Position numbers and translations under genes: made by a program
Source: Arenicellales bacterium
Lineage (GTDB): Bacteria; Pseudomonadota; Gammaproteobacteria; Arenicellales; JAJDZL01
NCBI GenBank assembly: GCA_951813075.1
Contig: OX638343.1
Location: forward strand, 62,001-126,000
Reading direction: 5' to 3'
Length of the DNA: 64,000 nt
Shown: positions 29,411 through 37,680 of the stretch, in pieces
Position numbering within the stretch: position 1 is the stretch's first letter
Layout: every line of letters begins with the position of its first letter
The notes under the pieces: model-generated
The model's database searches: none
What the model saw: only the letters and a program-made list of their open reading frames with translations
Told to the model about the DNA's origin: nothing

Positions 29411-30325
29411 TCAGCCGCGCTTGATTCCTGCATTGGCAGGTGTTGATGCAGCCAATCGATCTGATACATCGACGACAGCCGCCCCTACAATCAGAATCAC
29501 TCCAACGGCTTCCGTCCAGCCGAAAGGTTCGCCGGATAGCAACGAGGCGGATGCCACTCCGAAAATGATTTCGGTCATCAATAGGATTCCGACTCGTGCC
29601 GGACTGAGAAGCTGAGCACCCCAAAACATCAGAAATATAGACGGCAGATAAGCCAGTATGAATATTGTCAGCCAGAACATAGAGTCTTGAACCGCATTGA
29701 TGCTTGGCGGATTGTTCAGGCCGTAAATCGGCAAAAGAACGAATATTCCGGAAATTACCGCACCGCCCACGTAAAACGCCGCCACATGTTCCCAAACTTT
29801 GGCCTGAGGGTCGTCGCGAACACGAACTGATGCATAAGACCACAGAACTCCCGCCAGCAGTGCGAACAGGTCGCCAAGATTGGATATTTTCGGCAACCCT
29901 GATTCGACACCGAGGATGACCGCGAGTCCTGCAAGACCCATGCCGACTGCAGTGACTCTGAACTTCGTAATTCTTTCATCGAGCAGGAACTTGCCAAGTA
30001 TCGTGCTCCACACAGGTGTGAGATAAAACAGCAGAACAACCTTGACAACTTCGGTCATGATCAGCGCGACGGCATAGAATACGAAACAAGTGCCAGTAAT
30101 CAATCCGGTCAGGATAATGCTCCAATGCAATCGTCCAGTTCTTACTTTTTGGAATACAAGCGCGGCCAAAGACACAAGGCCGACCAGGCAAAATGTGATT
30201 AGCGATGTCCATGAAGGTGGGATGCCGCTGGCGTCAAGCTGGCGAATTGGAATCCAGTAAAGCCCCCAAATTGCACCGCAACCCGCGATCGCCAGGCTTG
30301 GCATGAGAGTGGGACTGTATTTCAT
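29411..30325 (-). CDS. EamA/DMT-family transporter
   Basis: A 304-residue inner-membrane protein with ten predicted hydrophobic helices in two EamA repeats, typical of drug/metabolite exporters such as RhaT- and YdcZ-like proteins. The first helix reads AIAGCGAIWGLYWIPI, a common EamA beginning. It is convergent with the amidase-like gene. The substrate is unknown; given the neighbours an amino acid or small amine is possible. Confidence 0.8.
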   Translation of the reverse strand: MKYSPTLMPSLAIAGCGAIWGLYWIPIRQLDASGIPPSWTSLITFCLVGLVSLAALVFQKVRTGRLHWSIILTGLITGTCFVFYAVALIMTEVVKVVLLFYLTPVWSTILGKFLLDERITKFRVTAVGMGLAGLAVILGVESGLPKISNLGDLFALLAGVLWSYASVRVRDDPQAKVWEHVAAFYVGGAVISGIFVLLPIYGLNNPPSINAVQDSMFWLTIFILAYLPSIFLMFWGAQLLSPARVGILLMTEIIFGVASASLLSGEPFGWTEAVGVILIVGAAVVDVSDRLAASTPANAGIKRG

Positions 30326-30572
30326 ATAACTTGGGGACGTTCGGACAAAGTTGAAATTTTAGTTTATAGGGCGTGTCGATGAATTAATTCTACAGGACGA
30401 TCTCATGTTGACGATTTCTGAACAATTCAATTGGTTGGTGAAAAAATCATCGCGCCAACAGCATGTCGTGAATACGCATCGAGTCATCAATACTTCGTAT
30501 TCACTTGTTTCAATGTCGAAATCAGTCGACTATCAGACGTGCACCCGAATCAAGTTGAATCAAGTCATTGGC

Positions 30573-30602
30573 TTGACAGGAATTCAGATGGAAACTTATA
30601 AT
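30573..30602 (+). promoter_or_regulatory. Consensus sigma-70 promoter of precursor 1
   Basis: A perfect -35 (TTGACA, 30573-30578) and a perfect -10 (TATAAT, 30597-30602) are separated by 18 bases. The same arrangement is in front of the other two precursor genes. About 40 bases of leader separate it from the ATG at 30644. Confidence 0.85.
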
Positions 30603-30643
30603 AAAAACCCAGTTTATTATTTATTCTCAATAGGTTATTTGGT

Positions 30644-30919
30644 ATGGATTGGCAATCTTTTGCGGAAACTCCGTTGCAATCGGCAGATGACATGCGTCGT
30701 CAGCTCACTGACAGGGCAATCAGCGATGAGGTCTTTCGGTCTTTGCTGGTTTCAAACCCCAAGGATGCGATCTCCCAGGAGCTGGGTGTTGATCTTCCTG
30801 ATGATATGCAGGTGAAGGTGCACGAGAGCGATGCACAGACTCTGCACCTGTCGCTGCCGGTCACCGAGATTGGTGAGGAGCAGCTTGAGGCGATTGCAGC
30901 AGGGCGTTGTTGCTGCTGA
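30644..30919 (+). CDS. NHLP-type RiPP precursor peptide 1
   Basis: A 91-residue precursor. Residues 34-60 (LLVSNPKDAISQELGVDLP and what follows) match the nitrile-hydratase-alpha-like leader of NHLP precursors. The leader ends in a double-Gly-type site, EAIAAG (residues 82-87), where a C39 peptidase would cut. Only Arg-Cys-Cys-Cys (88-91) would remain as core. It heads the + strand operon that encodes the AlkB-GlnE fusion and the YcaO fusion. Compared with copies 2 and 3 it has Val in place of Asp at residue 30 and differs at residues 53, 55 and 58; the core is the same. Confidence 0.85.
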   Translation: MDWQSFAETPLQSADDMRRQLTDRAISDEVFRSLLVSNPKDAISQELGVDLPDDMQVKVHESDAQTLHLSLPVTEIGEEQLEAIAAGRCCC

Positions 30920-30926
30920 ACATGTC

Positions 30927-30954
30927 TTTCCTCGGCGGGCGATCGTCGAGGAAA
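30927..30954 (+). terminator. Hairpin after precursor 1
   Basis: Stem TTTCCTCG / CGAGGAAA with a 12-base loop begins eight bases after the stop codon and is kept in all three cassettes. There is no U-tract, so it may be an mRNA-stabilising or processing element or a weak terminator that lets some transcripts run into the 31241 gene. The rest of 30955-31240 holds no supported gene. Confidence 0.5.
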
Positions 30955-31240
30955 TCGGGTGCTTGATGACTTGACTTGGTCCTAGATGGCCAGGAATCTT
31001 CACTCGGGTTTTTCCATGATTTTCATGGCAGGGTGCAGTAGACGCGATGACGGGGACTGTAATTCAGTGTACTGACAATTGTTACTGTACCAGTTCTGAA
31101 AAATTCCTTCGAGGTGTGCACAGACACAGCACTACCGACTTGGAATTTGCAAGAAAATCGGCACCCGAATCGTTTGGTGACAGAGAATTGCTGGTTGCAG
31201 TACCACGGACAAAATTTGTCCTTAATTCCGAATTCACTCA

Positions 31241-33661
31241 GTGAGCGACATGGCGGAAAGTGGAACTATACAAAGTGATCTGAGCACAGATGGTCGAAGC
31301 GGAGGAGGATCGCCAGCCGAACTGTCGGTTCTCAATGCCCTCCCTTATTTCGCCCCCGTCGCAATTTTTCCGTTCGTGGCTGCTGCTGCTCTGTATGGGG
31401 GTTGGTGGCTTGCAGGTCCGTTCGTCTTTCTTTGGCTGACGGATCAGTTTGACACTGCGCTGGGAACGGATGAAAGGAATTTCGACCCCAAACAGCCCGC
31501 CCGCCAGCTGTTCCCTTTCAAGTTGGCCGTTTGGTTATGGGTTGCACTATATCCCTTAACTTTCATTTTCGCATTCCGACAGGTTTTCGTCGCTGATTAC
31601 CTGGCATTCTGGGAAGATATTCTGATTGTGCTTTCTTTGGGGGCGATGGCCCGGCTGACACTCAATGCCGGTCACGACATGATGCATCGACGCACGGTGT
31701 GGGAGCGCCGAATCGGCGAGTTCCTGATGGCTTCCGTTTCCTTTCCGCAAGAGATCACAGAGCATATCTATGTCCATCACGCCCACATCGGCACGCCTAA
31801 AGACGCCGTATCAGCACCGAAGGGCCAAAGCTTCTGGCAGTACCTTCCACGATCGGTAGGACGCAGTTACATGGATACCTGGCGCGTGGAGCGGTACCGC
31901 TTGGCACGCCGCAACTTGCCGGTCTGGCACTATACCAACCCGGTCTGGCGTTACATTCTCGAAACCGTTGCGTGGTATGCGCTTGCTTACTGGATCGGTG
32001 GTGTTGGTGGCTTGCTGGTTCTTGCCGCCATTTGTGCCATGGGTATATTCCAGTTGAGGATGGTCGATTACATGCAGCACTATGGATTACAGCGTATCCG
32101 TTTGCCTGGCGGCCGTTACGAACGGGTGCAACGGCGGCATTCCTGGAGCATTGCCTACAAACTGTCCAACTGGCTCTACTACAATGCGCAGCGTCACGCT
32201 GATCACCACATTACCGCATCCCGGCTATACCCGCTACTGCGGCATTCCGGACCGGAAGAGGCGCCGCAACTACCTGGAAGTTACTCGGCCATGGGTAACC
32301 TCATCATGTTTCCTAAGCGCTGGTTCCAGAAAATAGACCCGCTGGTTGATCGATGGCGCGCACAATTCTATCCCGAGATCGATGACTGGAGAACCTATGA
32401 CAGCGTTGCGTACAGGGCTTGCCCAGACGCGTTTGAAGCGATCGATGAAATAATCAGTGCAGCACCGCAACTCGCCGCGTGGATGAACCGCAACCCAAGG
32501 TTGCTTGACGGTCTTCAGAGCCGGGAATTCACTGATCTGAATCTGCGAGAAGGTTTCGGACCAGATCCGGAGTTTGAAACGTTTGCCCGCCGAGGCCTTG
32601 TCCGTGTTTACTGGACATATGAATTGGACATTGCCGAAATGCGGGCGAGGATCGCTGAGGTACCTGTACGAAGCATCCGAGAGACGGTAGAGACCGCGCG
32701 CGACTGGTCGAACGACAAAGTCTTTCAGCTTTGCGTGCATATGATCCGTGGGAACCTGTCTCCGGCCGAGGCGGGGATCGCACTATCCAACATCGCCGAA
32801 GCGTCGATCGAAGCTGTATTGTCGGCCGTCAATGAGGATTTTTCCCAGCGACGGTACCGCGCAAGTGGGATCGCGGCCGCTATGCTTGGCGATTTAGCCA
32901 GCGGTGACGCCGTGGTCGGTACCGAACTGGATGTCATGTTTCTGTATGAGGGCGAATCCAACGAACATCAGGAAGCCTTGTTTCGCCGATTTCAAGAAGT
33001 ACTGCATGAACTGTCAAAAAACAACCTGCTATTCTCCCGGCTGAGCAGCCGAGAGCCCATAGCCATCCGATCGTTTGCTGATTTTACGGAGAGTCTGAAA
33101 ACGGAATTCTCCGGCGAAAGGATGCTTGATCTTATCAAGGTGCGCCGTATCTTCACTGACGATGAGTCAGGAATCGGCGAGCGGTTTGATGAAGCACGGC
33201 TCGATATCCTGAGTGACGATACCGCGCTCAGCGCGGCAGTCGCCGATTTGGGGGCAGTGCCGATGGGCAGTGCAGAGCCTGGGCTTTTATCAATTGATGA
33301 TGCAGGCGGCGGTTACCGGGATGTCGAGCGAGCTGCGCGCTTGCTGCAACTTACCCATGCCACCGCTGCCCATGGAATTCTTGCTCCTGACACGGTTTCC
33401 GTATTTCGTACTGCCGGAGAGCACGGCTTGGTGCCCGCAGATGTTGCAGAGCGCTTGGCGAAAGCTACCACGCTATGGAGGAATCTGCGCGGAATCCTGC
33501 AGCTGATTGTAGATGATGGATGGTCTATCGAAACAGCATCCTCAACGTCAAAGTTGGTTTTGGCGCGAGCCTGCGGCACCGACGATTTCGACGGTTTGAC
33601 TGATACCATTCGCGACACAGCGACCCGTGCTGCTTCCGACATCAAATTGCTGGCCGGATGA
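31241..33661 (+). CDS. AlkB-like membrane di-iron oxygenase fused to a GlnE-like nucleotidyltransferase region
   Basis: An 806-residue two-part protein. Residues about 30-370 are an integral-membrane fatty-acid desaturase/alkane hydroxylase domain with hydrophobic helices and the His boxes HDMMH (145), EHIYVHH (174) and QRHADHH (317), as in AlkB. Residues about 400-806 resemble a GlnE adenylyltransferase half: a helical lead-in, LSNIAEASIEAVL, then GIAAAMLGDLASGD and GTELDVMFLYE (560-570) at the position of GlnE's Gly-Ser-Asp-x-Asp nucleotidyltransferase motif, followed by a C-terminal helical bundle (ARLLQLTHATAAHGI). The first motif Asp is Glu, so nucleotidyl transfer is uncertain. The start is GTG 31241 or ATG 31250. 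It is probably the oxygenase of the RiPP pathway; its substrate is unknown. Confidence 0.75.
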   Translation: MSDMAESGTIQSDLSTDGRSGGGSPAELSVLNALPYFAPVAIFPFVAAAALYGGWWLAGPFVFLWLTDQFDTALGTDERNFDPKQPARQLFPFKLAVWLWVALYPLTFIFAFRQVFVADYLAFWEDILIVLSLGAMARLTLNAGHDMMHRRTVWERRIGEFLMASVSFPQEITEHIYVHHAHIGTPKDAVSAPKGQSFWQYLPRSVGRSYMDTWRVERYRLARRNLPVWHYTNPVWRYILETVAWYALAYWIGGVGGLLVLAAICAMGIFQLRMVDYMQHYGLQRIRLPGGRYERVQRRHSWSIAYKLSNWLYYNAQRHADHHITASRLYPLLRHSGPEEAPQLPGSYSAMGNLIMFPKRWFQKIDPLVDRWRAQFYPEIDDWRTYDSVAYRACPDAFEAIDEIISAAPQLAAWMNRNPRLLDGLQSREFTDLNLREGFGPDPEFETFARRGLVRVYWTYELDIAEMRARIAEVPVRSIRETVETARDWSNDKVFQLCVHMIRGNLSPAEAGIALSNIAEASIEAVLSAVNEDFSQRRYRASGIAAAMLGDLASGDAVVGTELDVMFLYEGESNEHQEALFRRFQEVLHELSKNNLLFSRLSSREPIAIRSFADFTESLKTEFSGERMLDLIKVRRIFTDDESGIGERFDEARLDILSDDTALSAAVADLGAVPMGSAEPGLLSIDDAGGGYRDVERAARLLQLTHATAAHGILAPDTVSVFRTAGEHGLVPADVAERLAKATTLWRNLRGILQLIVDDGWSIETASSTSKLVLARACGTDDFDGLTDTIRDTATRAASDIKLLAG

Positions 33662-33738
33662 TGGCCCACCACCGCGTGTTCTTGTGGGTTTAGGATTCGT
33701 TTACTCGAATTCGTCAGTCTAATTTAAAATCCGCACTA

Positions 33739-33963
33739 ATGGGTTACTCTAGGTTACGCAGATGCTTTGAAGAAATTTTGGCGACAGCGGATATTCGTAT
33801 CAACGGCGAGCGTCCATGGGACATGCAGGTTCATCGTGACGATGTCTTTCCGAGGTTGTTCGCCTTTGGATCGCTGGGTATGAGTGAAAGTTATATGGAT
33901 GGTTGGTGGGACTGTGAGCAACTCGACGAGTTTATGAACCTCGCCAGTGCCTACATCCGCTAA
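33739..33963 (+). pseudogene. N-terminal fragment of a cyclopropane-fatty-acyl-phospholipid synthase
   Basis: A 74-codon frame whose sequence (INGERPWDMQVHRDDVFPRL, FGSLGMSESYMDGWWDCEQL) is the N-terminal domain of Cfa synthases, which are normally about 380 residues. The methyltransferase domain is missing, and the frame ends in a clean TAA before the next gene. It may be a remnant or a kept small protein. It lies between two RiPP genes, which is unusual for Cfa. Confidence 0.65.
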
Positions 33964-33995
33964 TCACTATTGCCTGACCCGCAACGCTTTAGCCA

Positions 33996-36308
33996 ATGCC
34001 TGCCCCTTCAAGAGTCTTCCGAAAGACTGCTGTGGATACTGGTCTCGTTGAAAGGCCGCTACTCGCGCCGCATTTCAGATTCCACGCGGTCGACGACAGG
34101 CAGGTATTTCTGATTTCGGAAACCTTCAACACCTTGCTCCATGGACAAATTCATCCCGATTTACTGCCACTTCTCGACGGTCGCCGCTCGTGCGACGAAA
34201 TATTCGCTTCACTGGCCGGGAAACATTCGGAATCAACCGTAAGGACGGCTCTGGTTTCCCTAGCGTCCAAGGGATATGTTGTATCAGGTGAGCACGGTAT
34301 GGATGCGGGGCAGGCGGCGTTCTGGACTTCGCTTGGCGCCTCTCCTCGATTTGTTGAGGACCGCCTTGCGGTATCGCGAGTAAATGTTGTCGGCGATTCT
34401 GGCAACCTCAGCAAGCGGCTGGAATCCTTGGGCGTATTCGTCACAAAGGATGCGATCGTCCCGACACTTTTCGTCGTCTTGTGCGACGATTATCTGGATC
34501 AACGCAACGCCGAAATCAATCGGCACCATGTTGCTTCTGGAACGCCGTGGATGTTGGTCAAGCCTGGCGGGCTTGAGCCTATGTTCGGCCCGGTATTCGG
34601 CTCCGGCGAGCAGAGTCCATGCTGGGACTGCCTCGCTTACCGTCTGCGCGGACACCAGGAAATCCATAACTTTCTGCGCAACCTGACTGACGGTGAGATT
34701 GCCCTCGCACCCATAGCCGCTACACCGGCCGTACTAAATGCGGTTCTAGGCATCGCCGCAGTCGAGATTGTCAAGTGGCTGGTGCTCGGCAAAGGAGCGT
34801 CGATTAATGGGCATGCGATCTCTCTGGATACGGTAGATTTGTCGATCGATCGGCACCCGATCATGCACCGTCCTCAGTGCCTTGCCTGTGGAGACGAATC
34901 ACTCTACCGCATTGACCGGCAACCGGTTCCTGTATCCCTGAAGTCTAGCGCAAAGAGCGTTCGCAATAGCGGCGGTGTGCGTTCCGTCACACCGGAGGCA
35001 ACCTTGGCGAAATACGGACACCTGATTGACCCTGTCGGTGGAGTCGTGACGTGGTTGAGGCGCACCACTGAAGATTCCGACCCTTGGCTGCACGTATATT
35101 GGGCCGGAAGTAACCTCGCGCTCAAGAACAGGGTGCTAAGCATGTTGCGGCTGAGCTTGCGGACCAAGAGCGCGGGCAAAGGCAGCACACCCCGTCAGTC
35201 TGAAGCGAGCGCCCTCTGCGAAGCACTGGAACGTTATTGCGGTGCATTCCACGGTGACGAGATTCGCTGTCGGAGACGTTTCACAGATTTTGCCGTGGCG
35301 GGTGAGTCAGACGCGATTCATCCGAACGACGTTCAGCTATTCAGTGAATCGCAACTGATCGACGCAAACCGAATCAATGCTGGTGGCCACCCCTACAACG
35401 TGGTTCCTCCGCCGCTGGATCCCGACGCCGAGATAGATTGGTCGCCTGTATGGTCACTGACACAGGACCGGCTGCGATATCTTCCGACATCCTTGCTCTA
35501 CTATGGTAAGTCGGCAGACCATAGGGGGCTCACGGATTTTGTGGCCGACTCGAACGGATGTGCCGCTGGAAACACGCTTGAGGAAGCGATTCTGCAGGGA
35601 TTCTTGGAGCTGGTCGAACGCGATGCCTTCGCAGTGTGGTGGTACAACCAGCTGCTAATGCCCGCAGTGGATCTGGAAAGCTTCGACGACGAATATCTGG
35701 CAAAGGCGAATGACTACTACCGCAGCCTGAACCGTGATCTGTGGGTACTTGATGTCACCAGTGATCTCGGTATTCCCACCTTTGTCGCCATTTCTCGTCG
35801 GACCGACAAGAAGGCGCAGGACATCATTTACGGAGCCGGGTCCCATCTCGACCCCCATATTGCAGTCCTGCGTGCGGTTTGCGAGTTGAATCAGTTCCTG
35901 AACTGGGTTCAAGGCACCGGTCCTGGTGGTGCCGGTTATCAGGTCGATGATCCGCAATGTCTGTCGTGGTGGCAGAATGCGAGGGTTGCCGAGCATCCGT
36001 ATTTGATGCCGGCTACCGACATGGCACCGCGAAGCAAGTCCAGTTACCCCAGTCTCGAGACCGAGGATCTGCGAGAAGACGTGGAACAATGTCGGGAACT
36101 GGTTGAAGCCAGGGGAATGGAATTTCTAGTACTCGATCAGACGCGTCCGGATATTGGTATGCCTGTCGTACGGGTTATCGTACCCGGCATGCGTCACTAT
36201 TGGCAACGCTTCGCGCCGGGACGCCTGTACGACGTGCCGGTCGAGATGGGTTGGCGCGAGCAGCCTCTTGTTGAACAGGAAGTCAACACGGCACCGGTCA
36301 TCGGTTGA
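33996..36308 (+). CDS. TOMM cyclodehydratase: leader-binding/E1-like domain fused to YcaO
   Basis: A 770-residue fusion that should turn Cys residues of the precursor into thiazolines. Residues 1-300 are the leader-binding, ThiF/E1-like partner domain with two zinc-type pairs, CWDC (209) and CLAC (295). Residues from about 350 are the YcaO domain; ATP/Mg contact segments are visible in SEASALCEALERYCG and GFLELVERDAFAVWW. The usual C-terminal proline-rich end is degenerate, NTAPVIG. No dehydrogenase of the usual TOMM type is nearby; the FAD protein at 37681 could oxidise azolines instead. Start at the ATG at 33996, with a poor ribosome binding site. Confidence 0.85.
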   Translation: MPAPSRVFRKTAVDTGLVERPLLAPHFRFHAVDDRQVFLISETFNTLLHGQIHPDLLPLLDGRRSCDEIFASLAGKHSESTVRTALVSLASKGYVVSGEHGMDAGQAAFWTSLGASPRFVEDRLAVSRVNVVGDSGNLSKRLESLGVFVTKDAIVPTLFVVLCDDYLDQRNAEINRHHVASGTPWMLVKPGGLEPMFGPVFGSGEQSPCWDCLAYRLRGHQEIHNFLRNLTDGEIALAPIAATPAVLNAVLGIAAVEIVKWLVLGKGASINGHAISLDTVDLSIDRHPIMHRPQCLACGDESLYRIDRQPVPVSLKSSAKSVRNSGGVRSVTPEATLAKYGHLIDPVGGVVTWLRRTTEDSDPWLHVYWAGSNLALKNRVLSMLRLSLRTKSAGKGSTPRQSEASALCEALERYCGAFHGDEIRCRRRFTDFAVAGESDAIHPNDVQLFSESQLIDANRINAGGHPYNVVPPPLDPDAEIDWSPVWSLTQDRLRYLPTSLLYYGKSADHRGLTDFVADSNGCAAGNTLEEAILQGFLELVERDAFAVWWYNQLLMPAVDLESFDDEYLAKANDYYRSLNRDLWVLDVTSDLGIPTFVAISRRTDKKAQDIIYGAGSHLDPHIAVLRAVCELNQFLNWVQGTGPGGAGYQVDDPQCLSWWQNARVAEHPYLMPATDMAPRSKSSYPSLETEDLREDVEQCRELVEARGMEFLVLDQTRPDIGMPVVRVIVPGMRHYWQRFAPGRLYDVPVEMGWREQPLVEQEVNTAPVIG

Positions 36309-36409
36309 GGGCGATCGCGATTTGCTACAATGCTACTGCCTATTGGTGGGAGATTGCTCGCCTCCAACACTTGGAATTCGTTGACGGGTGACAGGCATAT
36401 CGATCTGAG

Positions 36410-37537
36410 GTGGTGGCGTTGACTATCAGAGAAGACTGGGTTTATACAGAGGAGTGTCTCTTATCGGTGGCGGATTCGATGGGCCACCTGATGGCGCGGA
36501 TTCGACCGCATATTTCTTCCAGTTTCGTCAACGGACCAGGTTGGCAGAATCTGCTTGAGCGCGCCTGCGAAGTTCCGGTGACAATGGCGGCGTTTCCTTT
36601 TGGGCTTGAGGTTCCTTTGCACGATCCTGAGCCGAGGGCGGATTTCGGTGTTTCGTTGGTTGGAGACAGCCGGACGGCCAGGTATTTCCAGGACAGAGGC
36701 CGTGCGCAAGGTGCGGGTCAATCAGCCAAGAGCCTGGCATGGCTATTGGACGAGACTGATCGGAAGACTTCTCTTCTCCGTCGAGTAGTCGGCGGCAAGA
36801 TGTTGCTTGAGTATGATATCGACATTGCAGACAACGGGGTGCGTCCCGATCCGGGTATATTTCTCTATCCTGTTGATGACGTGCTGGCGGGCGGTACACA
36901 ACGGCTTCCAGAGTTAGGTGCTGTTTATGACGCGCTGATCTTTGCCGGTGGATGGAATCCAAATGTTACGGAACGCCGGCAACTTGAGCGGCTGTACGAG
37001 ACGGTACCACCAAATACGCTAATTAGAGCTGTCGGCACTTTCCCGTCGCGGAAAAGGGCGATAAGAGTCGCCGTGACAGGATTCAGGAAAGCCGCGGATG
37101 TGGTGAAATTTCTGAATGACGCGGGCTGGCCTGGGAACCCTTCAGCTGTTGGCGATACCGTATCATTTTTTGAAGAACGCAAGGCCTATGCCTATCTCGG
37201 AATCCATTTTGACATTACCGCAGATGGCGTAGGGCCGGTGTTGGGTCTGAGTTTCTTTGCCCAAGAAAATGAGTGGCTGAAGGACATTCGGTATTGGACA
37301 CCAGTTATCGATGCGATGGTTGAGCGGGGGTTGGCCCTTCCGGAGAAGCTAGCGGAACTCTCCAAACGGTCGACTGGTTCGACAACTCTGTTCACCGAAT
37401 CCGGTCCGATTATGCTCGTGCGAGGTATACATCACATCAAATTCTCGATAGCAGGAGACCAGGTTGGGGCGGTGAAGGGTTATGTCTTTTTCCTGATGAT
37501 GTCCACGCGGCCAAAGGGAGGTGCGGCGCCTGAATAG
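36410..37537 (+). CDS. Orphan protein A of the RiPP locus
   Basis: A 375-residue soluble-looking protein of no family I recognise. Its paralogue is at 46529-47668: the two share the frame of EPGIFLYPIG/DPGIFLYPVD, AGWPG in the middle and a C-terminal IHH motif followed by YVFFLMM / YVFLLMA. There are no signal peptide, transmembrane segment or cysteine motif. The start is uncertain (GTG at 36410, or TTG at 36419). It follows the YcaO fusion in operon 1, so a role in peptide modification or recognition is plausible but unproven. Confidence 0.6.
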   Translation: MVALTIREDWVYTEECLLSVADSMGHLMARIRPHISSSFVNGPGWQNLLERACEVPVTMAAFPFGLEVPLHDPEPRADFGVSLVGDSRTARYFQDRGRAQGAGQSAKSLAWLLDETDRKTSLLRRVVGGKMLLEYDIDIADNGVRPDPGIFLYPVDDVLAGGTQRLPELGAVYDALIFAGGWNPNVTERRQLERLYETVPPNTLIRAVGTFPSRKRAIRVAVTGFRKAADVVKFLNDAGWPGNPSAVGDTVSFFEERKAYAYLGIHFDITADGVGPVLGLSFFAQENEWLKDIRYWTPVIDAMVERGLALPEKLAELSKRSTGSTTLFTESGPIMLVRGIHHIKFSIAGDQVGAVKGYVFFLMMSTRPKGGAAPE

Positions 37538-37680
37538 CTGGCTGGTCGTATGCGCAACGATAGCACCCAACGAAAGGCAGACTGATGGTTATGGAAAACG
37601 ATGACTGGCGAGAAGTAGAAATCCATCCATAAAATTTTCTATCAGCGGTATTTAGAACGAATGTCAGCGCCGTCTAGACC

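Larger units (their letters stand above)
30553..30975 (+). repeat. Precursor cassette, copy 1 of 3
   Basis: This copy shares promoter, precursor gene and first downstream hairpin with the copies at 45583-46105 and 51590-52111, in opposite orientation. It is more diverged than those two: matches fade soon after the hairpin and before the -35 hexamer. The gap between the EamA gene and this cassette (30326-30552) holds nothing I recognise. Confidence 0.8.

Noticed and set aside
31047..31244. 65-codon frame between precursor 1 and the AlkB-GlnE gene
   Set aside because: No ribosome binding site or family match, and it overlaps the next gene start. Not enough to call a gene.
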